Origin: Arthrobacter sp. FW305-BF8
Lineage (GTDB): Bacteria > Actinomycetota > Actinomycetes > Actinomycetales > Micrococcaceae
DNA: 64,000 nucleotides
Direction of reading: 5' to 3'
Assembly: GCF_021789315.1 (NCBI RefSeq)
Contig: NZ_CP084561.1
Coordinates: forward strand, 3,596,001-3,660,000
The first letter of the stretch is position 1. Each line of letters starts with the position of its first letter. The notes under the pieces were generated by a model, which saw only the letters and a program-made list of their open reading frames with translations, did no database searches and had not been told where the DNA came from. The position numbers and the translations under genes are program-made. Of the stretch, positions 50,687 through 59,552 are shown piece after piece.

Positions 50687-51361
50687 TCAGCGGGCGTAGT
50701 TGTCCAGCCGGCGCGCGAGTTCAACCGGGTTGCTCAGGGCGACCAAGTGTCCGCCCGGGATTTCGTCAATTCCCAAGCCCAGCCGGGTCCGGACAACACG
50801 CCGCTGAAACTCCAAGGGGAAGAACCGATCATCGCGCCCAACCAGGACCCTGGTGGGCACGTCAGGCCAGCGGTCGATCTCGCAGGGCTGCCCGAACGGC
50901 GTACCGGACGGGCCTCGCTGCTCGCCGGCGCCCGCGGCGATCACCTCCGGGGGAACGTCGTGCAGAAAGTGCACGCGTTCATCAAAGTCACCCCTGCGCC
51001 CGTTCAGCCTGTCATTGAGTTCGCGTGCCGCAGGCTGGCCGGTGGCCTCCCACCACTCTCCGGGTGTCTCACCCGGCAGAGGCACCATCGGGTTGAGCAG
51101 GACGATGAGGTCCACCGGCACCCGGGCAGCGACAACCGGGACCGTGAAGGCGCCCAGGGACTGGCCCACGAGAACCACGTTGCGGTGTTCACCAATCGCC
51201 GCGACGACGGTGTCGGCGTAGTCCGGCAGCCCCAAGTGTGGGTCGTCCTCGCGGATATCCACGGCAATGGCCTGGTGCCCCAGCCGTTCCAGCTCCGGCA
51301 CCAGCCGGTGCCAGTACCAGCCCACTCCTCCGGCGCCCGGGACAAGAACGAAGGTGGTCAC
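50687..51361 (-). CDS. Alpha/beta hydrolase
   Basis: The protein has 224 residues from GTG 51361, which has GGAGG upstream. Alpha/beta-hydrolase motifs are visible: VPGAGGVGWYWHRLVPELE (oxyanion-type HG), the nucleophile elbow VLVGQSLGAF, the acid loop near VLVGRDDRFF and catalytic His in EIPGGHLVAL. It is a small soluble hydrolase of unknown ester substrate. Confidence 0.9.
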   Translation of the reverse strand: MTTFVLVPGAGGVGWYWHRLVPELERLGHQAIAVDIREDDPHLGLPDYADTVVAAIGEHRNVVLVGQSLGAFTVPVVAARVPVDLIVLLNPMVPLPGETPGEWWEATGQPAARELNDRLNGRRGDFDERVHFLHDVPPEVIAAGAGEQRGPSGTPFGQPCEIDRWPDVPTRVLVGRDDRFFPLEFQRRVVRTRLGLGIDEIPGGHLVALSNPVELARRLDNYAR

Positions 51362-51395
51362 GTGGCCTCCATGACTTAGATCGCTGGGCCGGGCG

Positions 51396-51674
51396 TTACT
51401 CGAAACGCACGGCGTCCCAGTCGAGAATGCGCGGGTCTGCAAGGCCCTCGGTGACGAAGGGGTCGTCGGCGATGAAGCGTTCAGCGTCCTCGCGCGATGT
51501 GAAGATTCCCATGGAGGAGCCGGCCGGGTCCGGGGCTTGGAAGGGGCCGAGCGCGACGAGCCCGCCGCCGGCGGCGCGGAATTCCTCGTAGTAGGCCTTG
51601 TGGCGGGGATAAGTCTCAAGAACGCGGGAGCGGTCGACGCCCTCACGCAGGCTGTACATGACGACGGATTCCAT
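51396..51674 (-). CDS. YCII-like domain protein
   Basis: The protein has 92 residues from ATG 51674 (MESVVMYSLREGVDRSR), which has a leaderless -10 box TAGGAT 7 nt upstream. The dimeric alpha-beta barrel pattern of YCII proteins is recognisable: AAGGGLVALGPFQAPDPAGSS, FTSREDAERFIADDPFV. Function is unknown, probably a small enzyme or dimerising stress protein. It follows the RPH-like gene by 10 bp. Confidence 0.8.
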   Translation of the reverse strand: MESVVMYSLREGVDRSRVLETYPRHKAYYEEFRAAGGGLVALGPFQAPDPAGSSMGIFTSREDAERFIADDPFVTEGLADPRILDWDAVRFE

Positions 51675-51684
51675 GGACGCGATC

Positions 51685-54390
51685 CTACCGGCCGCCGTCG
51701 GCCTCAAGGGAGGTGTCAATCACAACCGTCCCCGCCGCTCCGTCCACGGTGACGGTGTCCCCGGTTCGAATCCGCAGGGTTGCGTCGGGGACACCGACGA
51801 CGGCGGGAATCCCGTATTCGCGTGCCACCACAGCTCCGTGCGAAATGGGTCCGCCCATTTCCATGACCAGCGCCCCGGCGGTCATGAACAGAGGCGTCCA
51901 GCCCGGATCGGTCGACGGCGTCACGAGGATTTCACCCGGCTCCAGGTGGGCGCCGGCCGGGTCCAGGACGACCCTCGCTTTGCCTGTCACGGTACCGGCC
52001 GACGCCGGCGCCCCCGCCAAAGCTCCAGGCTCTGCGTCCGAAGACGCCCGGGACTGCGCGGCCATGGCCGCCTCAACGTCGGTACCGTCCGAAAGCAGCA
52101 GGCGGGGGATGTGCCGGCGCCGCATCTCGCGCTGGTAGCTCCGGCGCCGTTCGGCGGCGAGGCCGCGCAGGTCAGCGCCGCGCAGACCCACGCGGGCTTC
52201 GGTGAGGTCCAGGACGAAGACGTCGTCCGATACCTGGATTCGGCCCGCGTCCGCGAGTTCCTCACCCACCAGCTGGAGCTGGTGGCGGAGGACGGCAAAC
52301 GCCACAATGAGCCGGAACTTGGGATACTCGCGCATGCCGGCGGTTTCCCGTGCGCGCCGCAGGCTGTGGGCAACGATCCTGCCGAACAGCCTGCCCCTGG
52401 ACCGGGCAGCGCGTGCGGCCAGCTCGGCTGCCTTGGCTTCGGCGTTTTCTGCGGCCCGCCGGAATGCCCGGTCCGGTGCGAGTTCCGGGTCCGCAAGCTT
52501 CAGGTAGTTGGCTAGGGCGTTGATGATGTGGGCGGGGTCCTCACTCCAGCGGGGAACGCCGAGGTCAATTTCTGCCACGGCGCGGTGACCGTACCTGGCG
52601 AGGAAGGCACGCAGCGCGCCCTGGCAGGCGGCAGGCAACGTCCCGTCCGCGTAGCGGCCGGCAAGTATCTGGGGTTCTTCCCCGGTCAGCGTGCGGACCG
52701 ACTCCGGGTCCTCCCGGATTAGGGTGGCGGTCCGCCAGAGCTCCAGATCCATCTCTGTTGTCACGTTGTGCGGCAAGCCTCGCAGCACGGTCTGCAGCTC
52801 GCCGGCCTGCGCAAACCGGCCCAGCAGCAGCCGGGCCAGACCCAGCCAGACATACCCGGCGGCGGCAGGCGGCAGTACCCGCATCACGGCGGGCGCGATC
52901 TCTTTGGTGAGGAGGCGTTCCACGAAATCCAGCCGCCGGGCGCCGGAGACCGGCTCCGGCAACAGCAGCATCCGGTCCAGCTCATGGTCCGCTTCCCTGA
53001 CCCGCTCAAGCGCGGCGGCGGGATTGACCATCGCGCGCAGGACCTGCCCAACCAGGCCAAAGGGCGGTGAGGCCCCGAGCCCCGCCTTCAGCGACGCCAG
53101 CTTGGATGCCTTGGTGAGGGCGAAGCGGGGGTCGGCCGCCAAATAGGCCAACACATCCACAGACCTGGCATCGGCCACTTTCATGGCTCGCAGCAGGCCG
53201 CGCCTCCCGCCCTTGCTCCGCAGCAGGGACGTGACATCCACATACATGCGCATCCCGATCTGGGCGGAACGGTAAGCCGCCGGTTCGTTGCCTGCCGACC
53301 GGGAGCTGTCGCTCATCAGGGTGAAGGATGCCAAGCCCATGGGTGTCAGCGGCCTGGTCAGCCCCTGCAGCAGGCTGGCGCACAGGTAGGCGCGGGCGCC
53401 GCCGTCGCGGTTGTCAGGCTCGGGCAGGGGAAACAGCGTAGTGACGGGACGGGATTGCACCACCCGGATCCCGCCGTCCGCCGCGATGGCCCACTCCACG
53501 TCCTGCGGCTCGCCGTAGAGTTCTTCCACACGGGTCCCTACCCTGGCCAGCGAGCGGACCTGCTCATCCGTCAGGCACGCCTGCTGTCCGTCCTGCCGTG
53601 CACTGTCCTGGCGCGCACCGTCCTGCCGGCGCAACACCCGTGTCCCGCCGCCCGGCACGGGCCGGATTTCGGCCCGTTTGTCACCCAGGCTCCGCTGAAG
53701 AATCGCTCCGGTGGCCGCGTCAACCGTGAACTGGTCCGGGTTCACAGCCCCGCTGACCAGCGCCTCGCCGAGTCCGGGCGCTGCGTCGATGACAGTTTCC
53801 CTCCTCCGGCCGGTCAGCGGGTTCGCCGTGAACATCACGCCGGCCACCTCGGCGTCGACCATTTCCTGGACAACGACGGCAATGCTGATCGGGTGCTGGC
53901 CGATCCCGTGGTCTGCCCGGTAGGCCACCGCCCGGTCCCTCCACAGGGAGGCCCAGCAGCGGCGGACCGCGTCCAGCAGCGAGTCGGGGCCCACGACGTT
54001 GAGGTACGTGTCCAGCTGGCCGGCGAAGCTTGCTTCGGGAAGGTCCTCGGCGGTGGCAGAGGAGCGCACGGCCACCGGGATGTCCTCCCCCAGGCCGGCG
54101 TAGGCGGCAAGAACGTCTTCGGCAATGTCCCCGGGCATGGGAGCCGACTCCAGCCTCCCGCGTGTCTGCTCCGCCGGCTCGGAAGGTTGCACTCCTGCCG
54201 CGGCCGCCGCCCGCCCATAGGCCACGGTGGTGACGCAGAAGCCACGCGGGACCGGCATTCCGGCGGCCAGAAGGACACCGAGGTTGGCAGCCTTGCCGCC
54301 CACCTCAGGCACCATGTGCGCGTCCACGCCGGCCAGGCTGATGACAGTCCCCACCGGGCGTGATGCGCGCCGCTCTGCCCGCTCAGCCAC
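51685..54390 (-). CDS. Rifampicin-phosphotransferase/PEP-synthase-like protein
   Basis: The 901-residue protein starts at GTG. It has an N-terminal PPDK/PEP-synthase ATP-binding domain (about 10-320: VGGKAANLGVLLAAGMPVPRG, VAVRSSATAEDLPEASFAGQ, LVSGAVNPDQFTVD, VQSRPVTTLF), a long variable helical middle (about 330-770) and a swivel phosphohistidine domain (PSTDPGWTPLFMTAGALVME, GGPISHGAVVAREYG, His about 851). This is the order in rifampicin phosphotransferase, which uses ATP to phosphorylate ansamycins; PEP synthase has a different C-terminal PEP-binding barrel that is missing here. The middle domain determines the substrate and cannot be assigned by eye. Confidence 0.85.
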   Translation of the reverse strand: MAERAERRASRPVGTVISLAGVDAHMVPEVGGKAANLGVLLAAGMPVPRGFCVTTVAYGRAAAAAGVQPSEPAEQTRGRLESAPMPGDIAEDVLAAYAGLGEDIPVAVRSSATAEDLPEASFAGQLDTYLNVVGPDSLLDAVRRCWASLWRDRAVAYRADHGIGQHPISIAVVVQEMVDAEVAGVMFTANPLTGRRRETVIDAAPGLGEALVSGAVNPDQFTVDAATGAILQRSLGDKRAEIRPVPGGGTRVLRRQDGARQDSARQDGQQACLTDEQVRSLARVGTRVEELYGEPQDVEWAIAADGGIRVVQSRPVTTLFPLPEPDNRDGGARAYLCASLLQGLTRPLTPMGLASFTLMSDSSRSAGNEPAAYRSAQIGMRMYVDVTSLLRSKGGRRGLLRAMKVADARSVDVLAYLAADPRFALTKASKLASLKAGLGASPPFGLVGQVLRAMVNPAAALERVREADHELDRMLLLPEPVSGARRLDFVERLLTKEIAPAVMRVLPPAAAGYVWLGLARLLLGRFAQAGELQTVLRGLPHNVTTEMDLELWRTATLIREDPESVRTLTGEEPQILAGRYADGTLPAACQGALRAFLARYGHRAVAEIDLGVPRWSEDPAHIINALANYLKLADPELAPDRAFRRAAENAEAKAAELAARAARSRGRLFGRIVAHSLRRARETAGMREYPKFRLIVAFAVLRHQLQLVGEELADAGRIQVSDDVFVLDLTEARVGLRGADLRGLAAERRRSYQREMRRRHIPRLLLSDGTDVEAAMAAQSRASSDAEPGALAGAPASAGTVTGKARVVLDPAGAHLEPGEILVTPSTDPGWTPLFMTAGALVMEMGGPISHGAVVAREYGIPAVVGVPDATLRIRTGDTVTVDGAAGTVVIDTSLEADGGR

Positions 54391-54399
54391 CGGCCGCCG

Positions 54400-56082
54400 C
54401 TATCCCACTCCGCGCCGGACCAGCTTCCGGGACTTCCGGTGCGCCTTGCGGTACTTGGCTTCGGCCTTGGCCGCGCTCTTCTGCTCCCGCTCCAGCAGCG
54501 AGCCGTAGGCCGCCGCCACGGGCTCCGGCAGGTCCGGGCCGCCGGCGAGCTTTCCCAGGAAGATCCGCGCCATCACGCTGTCGTGATGGTCGCCAAGGAT
54601 CTTCTGCTGTTTGTGCGCCACTTTGGCGAGCTTCGCCGCGCGCTTGCCGAAGACGGGGTCGACGGTCTCGGCGGCGTGCCGCAGCCGTTTGGCGTCCTTC
54701 CGCACCTGGTGCAGCGCGGTTTCGTGCCCGGTAGCGTCTTTGAGCTCCATGCCCGGCTTTCCGCCAGCGTCGGCTTTGACCCGCAGGGCCGCCTTGTGGG
54801 CGCGGCGCAGCCGTTTTGCCGACTTGCCCACCAGCTTGCGGGCGGCCTTACGTGCAGGTGCTGCAGCAGCCGGGCGTACGGGCGGGTGGTCACGGAAGTC
54901 TTCGAGGTCGTCGAGGAGGCGGAAGTAACGGTCGGTCAGGAGCACCTCCTGCGTCTTGCGGTAACCGGCCTCCAACCTGGTGACCAGTTCCCGCTCGATG
55001 CGCCGCTTCACGTCGTCTGCCGCTTCCCCCGGCGGGAGCTTCTCCGCATGGGTCCGCAGCCGGTCCAGCATGACTTCAGCGTCACGCGGCGTGCCGAGGA
55101 TCCGGCCCAGCCACTTGAGCTCGTCGCGCAGCCTGCCCACCGCTGCCCTGCCGTAGAGCTTCCGGTAAGCCGCCAGGGCAGACCGCACGCGGCGCGTGGC
55201 CGAGCGCATCGCATGGACCGCGTCCGGCTCCTCCAGCCGCACCCGGGGGTCGTTGGCCAGGATTTCGCTGATCTGCCCGTCCAGGTACGCGGTGACGACG
55301 GCGGATGCCGGCCACTTCTTGCCCGGTTTCCTGCCGCCGGGCTGCTTTACGCCGCCTTCGGCTGCCGCCGTGCGGTCAGTTTCGGCAGTCCCTTCACGTT
55401 CCTTGCCTTGAGCTTTCGGCGTCGCCTCCCCCAATGCGCGCCGCAGCTTGGACCCGTGCGCGGACGGCCGGGCACCTGCCGCGGCCAAGACCGCTGCGGC
55501 TGCCTTGAACACCCCCGGCTGGCCGTGGACCAGCTCAAGTTCCCATTCGCGCCACTGCTGCTCCCGGCCGGCGGACTCACCTGCCGGTTTCTGGTCCGCA
55601 CCCAGAAGAAGCTTGGCGACCACGGTGTCGTCTGCAAAGTCGGCGAGGTGCACGCCGTCGTCCCCGTACAGGGCAAGTATCGTGCGCCGCGTGCTGAGGC
55701 GGGCCACGGGCACGGGATCCGATCCGCGGAGGTAAGCGTGCAGGTGGGCCAGCAGTTTCCCCGGAACGACGTCGGCCTGGCCCAGCGGGGCGTGGATCTC
55801 CCGGCGGGCTTCGGGCAGCTCGTCCGATGCCGGTCCGGTGCCAGCCGCGGTCTCGGGTGGCAGTTTCACGTGCCAGCCGGCGTCGGCTCCGCCGCTCCTG
55901 CGCCGCAGCGTGATGCGGCGGGAGGCGAGAACCAGATCCTCCGTGTCGAAGTAGACGGCTTCCAGTTCAGTATCGTGCGGCTCGCCCACGCGGCCCACCC
56001 CGGGGATGGCGGCGAGGTCGGGCAGCTCCGTGGCGGCGTCGACGTCGTACTTCTTCTCCGTTTCAAGGCCTTCGGCGGTCAT
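54400..56082 (-). CDS. CYTH and CHAD domain protein
   Basis: The protein has 560 residues from ATG 56082. The N-terminal CYTH (triphosphate tunnel) domain has its ExExK signature in LETEKKYDV and follow-on VYFDTEDLVLASRRITLRRR. A linker of about 60 Lys/Gln-rich residues leads to a C-terminal CHAD helical domain (about 265-550) rich in His/Arg/Lys, such as HAMRSATRRVRSALAAYRKL and ALHQVRKDAKRLRHAAETVD. These domains bind or hydrolyse inorganic polyphosphate or triphosphate. It is cotranscribed with the RPH-like gene below. Confidence 0.92.
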   Translation of the reverse strand: MTAEGLETEKKYDVDAATELPDLAAIPGVGRVGEPHDTELEAVYFDTEDLVLASRRITLRRRSGGADAGWHVKLPPETAAGTGPASDELPEARREIHAPLGQADVVPGKLLAHLHAYLRGSDPVPVARLSTRRTILALYGDDGVHLADFADDTVVAKLLLGADQKPAGESAGREQQWREWELELVHGQPGVFKAAAAVLAAAGARPSAHGSKLRRALGEATPKAQGKEREGTAETDRTAAAEGGVKQPGGRKPGKKWPASAVVTAYLDGQISEILANDPRVRLEEPDAVHAMRSATRRVRSALAAYRKLYGRAAVGRLRDELKWLGRILGTPRDAEVMLDRLRTHAEKLPPGEAADDVKRRIERELVTRLEAGYRKTQEVLLTDRYFRLLDDLEDFRDHPPVRPAAAAPARKAARKLVGKSAKRLRRAHKAALRVKADAGGKPGMELKDATGHETALHQVRKDAKRLRHAAETVDPVFGKRAAKLAKVAHKQQKILGDHHDSVMARIFLGKLAGGPDLPEPVAAAYGSLLEREQKSAAKAEAKYRKAHRKSRKLVRRGVG

Positions 56083-56190
56083 GGCCGGACGGCGTCCTTT
56101 CCCCTTGCCGGGTTGCTGCGAGTGATGCGCCTGCTGGCCTGAGTCTATGCCCGGGCCGAAGGGCCCGCGAGAGGTTCCCCACAAAACTCT

Positions 56191-56218
56191 AGACATCAAA
56201 CGTCAAACGTCTAACGTT
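56191..56218 (+). promoter_or_regulatory. Tandem 7-bp operator overlapping a leaderless -10 box
   Basis: Units AGACATC, AAACGTC, AAACGTC and TAACGTT follow each other without gaps. The last unit contains TAACGT (56212-56217), which is exactly 6 nt from the ATG at 56224 and thus the probable -10 box. Binding here by the GntR regulator at 57484 would block RNA polymerase directly. Confidence 0.6.
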
Positions 56219-56223
56219 AAGGA

Positions 56224-57477
56224 ATGGCGACCACTTCCTCAGCACCCCCGACCACGGCCAGTTATACAACCAAGCCGCGTGCCGCCGTCGTCGCCGCCGT
56301 CATTGCCCTGGTCCTCATCGGGCTGAACCTGCGCGCGGGCATCACCGGCGCCTCGGCGCTGCTGCACGACTTGCAGCAGGTGCTGGGCTACGGGCCGCTG
56401 GTCGCCTCGCTCATTCCCTCCATTCCCACGCTGTGCTTCGCGGTGGCCGGTGCCGCGACGTCGTGGCTGACCGGGAAGCTCGGCGTCGAGAAAGCCATCC
56501 TGCTCTCGCTCGGCATGCTGGCAGGCGGGCTGCTGCTCCGGGGCATTCCCACCACCGGGATGCTGGTGGCGGGCACGGTGGTTGGGATGTCCGGCCTTGC
56601 TGTCTGCAACGTGTCCATGCCGTCCTTCATCCGGGAGCACTTCGCCGCGCGCACCTCGCTCATGACGGGCGTCTACACGGTGACCATGACCAGCGGCGCC
56701 ACCACCATGGCCGTAGCCGTGGTTCCGTTGTCGCAGGCGCTGGGGTCGCCGTCGGCCGGGCTGGGCACCATCGGGGTCCTCGCCCTGTCAGCATTCCTCG
56801 GCTTCCTGCCCGTGACGCTGCACGCCCACCGCAACACGGCCCGCAAAACAGCCGGACACATCTCCCCGTGGCCGCTGCTGCGGACCAAGACCGGGCGGCT
56901 GCTCACCGGCATCTTCACCCTGCAGGCGCTGCTGGCCTACGCGCTGCTCAGCTGGTTCCCGTATATGCTCACCACCATGGGCCTCAGCCCGGCGGACAGC
57001 GCCCTCATGTTCGGCGTCATGCAGCTGGTCTCGGTCCCTGCCGGAATGGTGCTGATCGCCATCGGATCCCGGCCGCGGATGCTCCGCCCCGCCGTCTACC
57101 TGGCCACCCTCACTATGACGGCCGGCATCACCGCGCTGCTCTTCCTTCCCGTGTCACTGGCCGTCATCCCGGCGGTGCTGCTGGGCTTCGGGCTGGGCAT
57201 CTTCCCCCTGGTGATGGTGATCATCAGCCGCAGCGGGCGGAGCACCGCCGAGACCACGGCACTGTCCACGCTGGCCCAGTCCACCGGCTACCTCCTCGCC
57301 ACCGTCGGGCCGTTCGGCATGGGCCTGCTGCACAGCGCGACGGGCAGCTGGACACTGCCGCTGGCGCTACTGCTGGTCATCGCCGTGGTGCAGATCGTCG
57401 TGGCCCACCTGCTCAGCAGCCGGCGGGCTGCCGGAGTGAGCGCCACCGGCACGGGCGCTGCCGGAATGAAAGAATAG
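56224..57477 (+). CDS. MFS transporter (CynX/NimT type)
   Basis: The 417-residue protein has about 12 helices. Its first loop motif LHDLQQVLGYGPLVASLIPSIP and its order resemble the CynX/NimT cyanate-type group. IVALVLIGLNLRAGITGASALL is the first helix region. The substrate is unknown; relatives move cyanate or nitroimidazole-like compounds. The stop lies 6 bp before the GntR start, so both are one operon. Confidence 0.88.
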   Translation: MATTSSAPPTTASYTTKPRAAVVAAVIALVLIGLNLRAGITGASALLHDLQQVLGYGPLVASLIPSIPTLCFAVAGAATSWLTGKLGVEKAILLSLGMLAGGLLLRGIPTTGMLVAGTVVGMSGLAVCNVSMPSFIREHFAARTSLMTGVYTVTMTSGATTMAVAVVPLSQALGSPSAGLGTIGVLALSAFLGFLPVTLHAHRNTARKTAGHISPWPLLRTKTGRLLTGIFTLQALLAYALLSWFPYMLTTMGLSPADSALMFGVMQLVSVPAGMVLIAIGSRPRMLRPAVYLATLTMTAGITALLFLPVSLAVIPAVLLGFGLGIFPLVMVIISRSGRSTAETTALSTLAQSTGYLLATVGPFGMGLLHSATGSWTLPLALLLVIAVVQIVVAHLLSSRRAAGVSATGTGAAGMKE

Positions 57478-57483
57478 GACGCC

Positions 57484-58164
57484 ATGACCCTGAGCACGTC
57501 GCACCGCCAGCCGCTGGCGGACGAAGTCACTGCCAAACTCCGAGAAATGATCCAGACGGGCGAGTGGCCGCTGCAGCAGCGCATCCCGTCCGAAACCGAA
57601 CTCATGACCGGACTAGGCGTGTCCCGCGGGACACTCCGGGAGGCGGTCAAGGCGCTGGCCCACAGCGGGATGCTCGAAGTCCGCCGCGGCGACGGAACCT
57701 ATGTCCGTGCCACCAGCGAAATCTCGGGGGCCGCGCGCCGGCTGTACAAGGAGCACACGGACGAACACGTCCTCGAGGTCCGCGTGGGGCTGGACACGCA
57801 AGCGGCGCGCCTTGCCGCCCGGCATGCAACGGCCGACGACGTCGCCGCCATGCGCGTGCTGCTCACAGACGGCGAGGAGGCCTGGCGCGCCGAGGACTTC
57901 GCCCGCTGGGCCCGCGCGGACTGGGGCTTCCACGAGCGGGTGGCACAGGCCTCCGGCAATCCCCTCCTGCACGAGCTGTACGTCAGCTTCGGCGACGTGT
58001 TCCACGCCGACCTGCTGAAGCAGCACCGGCGCCCCGGCTTCAACGGTCTGCCGCAGGCGGGCCACGGTGAGCTCGTGAATGCCATCGAAGCACACGACAG
58101 CGAGGCGGCCGTGGCCAGCGTGCACCGGAACCTCAATTCCTGCGCAGAGTGGCTCCGGGAGTAA
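57484..58164 (+). CDS. GntR/FadR family regulator (FCD)
   Basis: The 226-residue protein has an N-terminal winged helix (LREMIQTGEWPLQQRIPSET, ELMTGLGVSRGTLREAVKAL) and a C-terminal FCD effector domain (EVRVGLDTQAARLAARHATA, RADWGFHERVAQASGNPLL). His residues in the FCD domain (WGFHERV, DVFHADL, GHGELVNAIEAHD) suggest metal-assisted carboxylate binding. It sits immediately after the MFS gene and probably represses it through the site at 56191-56218. Confidence 0.92.
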   Translation: MTLSTSHRQPLADEVTAKLREMIQTGEWPLQQRIPSETELMTGLGVSRGTLREAVKALAHSGMLEVRRGDGTYVRATSEISGAARRLYKEHTDEHVLEVRVGLDTQAARLAARHATADDVAAMRVLLTDGEEAWRAEDFARWARADWGFHERVAQASGNPLLHELYVSFGDVFHADLLKQHRRPGFNGLPQAGHGELVNAIEAHDSEAAVASVHRNLNSCAEWLRE

Positions 58165-58191
58165 GGGGCTTTCACCCCCACGGGGAACATC

Positions 58192-58205
58192 AGTAGGCTT
58201 ACTAA
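58192..58205. promoter_or_regulatory. AGTAGGCTTACTAA element upstream of the AI-2E gene
   Basis: A nearly symmetric AGTAGGCTTACT followed by AA lies 42 bp before the AI-2E ATG. A related GTAAG-caca-CTTACTAA is at 60188-60204. The shared half-site CTTACTAA may be a regulator site or a promoter element. It is only two copies, so this is tentative. Confidence 0.35.
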
Positions 58206-58246
58206 TCAAGCCGGTTGGCTGATTGCCCTGATGAGTAGGAGTTCCA

Positions 58247-59437
58247 ATGGCCCGAACAGCCCGACTGTCCGAGCAAGATCCACCCCAAGAGCTCACGTCC
58301 GGTCCGCTCCTGCGCCGTAAGGCACCCGGGCAGCCGGACCACAAACCGCCCCGGGAGCTGTGGTCCGACAACCTCGGCAGGGTCGGCATCCGGTGCGCCC
58401 AGATCCTGCTGATCCTGGCCGTGGCAGCCGTGTCCGTGTACGGACTCCTGCAGGTCCGGCTGCTGGTCATTCCCGTGCTGATCGCATTGATCCTTGCCGC
58501 CGCCATCGGGCCGTTCGTCAACCTGCTGCGGCGCCGGGGACTGCCCGGCGGGGCCGCCACGGCCGTGGCCTTTGTGGCCCTGCTGCTCCTGCTGGCCGGG
58601 GTCGGCACCGTGATCTACTTCTCCGTCCGCAGCCAGTGGGGCGACCTGGTCCAGCAGGCCTCCGGGGGGCTCGACGAACTCGAAAGCTTCCTCCTCTCCG
58701 GCCCGGTCCCCATTGACCGCGAGCAGCTGAACCAGGCCCGGGAAGGCGCCGTCCAGTTCGCCACGAGCAGCCAGGTGCGGTCAGGAGCCATCACCGGCCT
58801 GTCGGTGGTGACGGAGTTCCTGGCCGGCGCGAGCCTCATGGTGGTGATCCTCTTCTTCTTCCTCAAGGACGGCGCGAAGATCTGGAACTTCCTCCTGCGG
58901 CCCTTCTCCGGGGACCGGGAAGCCAGGCTGCGGCGTGTGGGCAAGCGGACCCTCGAGGTTCTGGGCGGCTACGTCCGCGGCACGGCCATTGTGGCACTGG
59001 TGGACACCGTGGCCATCGGCGCAGCGCTGCTCATCATGCAGGTGCCGCTGGCCATTCCCCTCGCCATCATCGTCTTCATCGGCGCCTTTGTTCCGCTCGT
59101 CGGAGCGACCGTGGCCGGCATCCTGGCAGCCCTGGTGGCCCTGGTCGCCAACGGCCCGGTGGTGGCGCTGGTGGTGGTGGCAGTGGTCATCGCCGTCAAC
59201 CAGCTCGAAGGCGACCTGCTGCAGCCGGTCGTCATGGGCAAGTCCCTGCAGCTCCACGCCCTCGTCATCCTCATGGCCCTGACAGCGGGCACCATCCTGG
59301 CCGGCATCATCGGCGCCGTCCTGTCCGTGCCGCTGGCGGCCGTGGCGTGGGCGATCATCCAGGTGTGGACGGCCGAGGACCCCCACCTCCAGGACATGAA
59401 CCCGGACCTCCCGCCGGCGGACAGCCAGCCTACGTAG
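58247..59437 (+). CDS. AI-2E family transporter (PerM-like)
   Basis: The 396-residue protein has seven to eight hydrophobic helices and the late motif VFIGAFVPLVGATVAGILAA, then LEGDLLQPVVMGKSLQLHAL, which defines the AI-2E/PerM family. Members export small signals or exchange ions, and in actinobacteria the role is unclear. The hydrophilic N-terminal 60 residues are cytoplasmic. TAGGAG precedes the ATG. Confidence 0.92.
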   Translation: MARTARLSEQDPPQELTSGPLLRRKAPGQPDHKPPRELWSDNLGRVGIRCAQILLILAVAAVSVYGLLQVRLLVIPVLIALILAAAIGPFVNLLRRRGLPGGAATAVAFVALLLLLAGVGTVIYFSVRSQWGDLVQQASGGLDELESFLLSGPVPIDREQLNQAREGAVQFATSSQVRSGAITGLSVVTEFLAGASLMVVILFFFLKDGAKIWNFLLRPFSGDREARLRRVGKRTLEVLGGYVRGTAIVALVDTVAIGAALLIMQVPLAIPLAIIVFIGAFVPLVGATVAGILAALVALVANGPVVALVVVAVVIAVNQLEGDLLQPVVMGKSLQLHALVILMALTAGTILAGIIGAVLSVPLAAVAWAIIQVWTAEDPHLQDMNPDLPPADSQPT

Positions 59438-59470
59438 GACAACCCTCTTCAGTTGAGCTGATCCGCGCAC

Positions 59471-59507
59471 GACGGCGGCCGGGCACGTTGGGTGCCCGGC
59501 CGCCGTC
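59471..59507 (+). terminator. Terminator after the AI-2E transporter
   Basis: GACGGCGGCCGGGCAC and GTGCCCGGCCGCCGTC are perfect 16-bp arms around a 5-nt loop. A TTATTTACTT stretch follows shortly after, so rightward termination is likely; the leftward convergent gene may share it. Confidence 0.85.
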
Positions 59508-59552
59508 GCGCGTTATTTACTTAGAGTCCGTTGTCGCCTGAAGGGAACGCCG

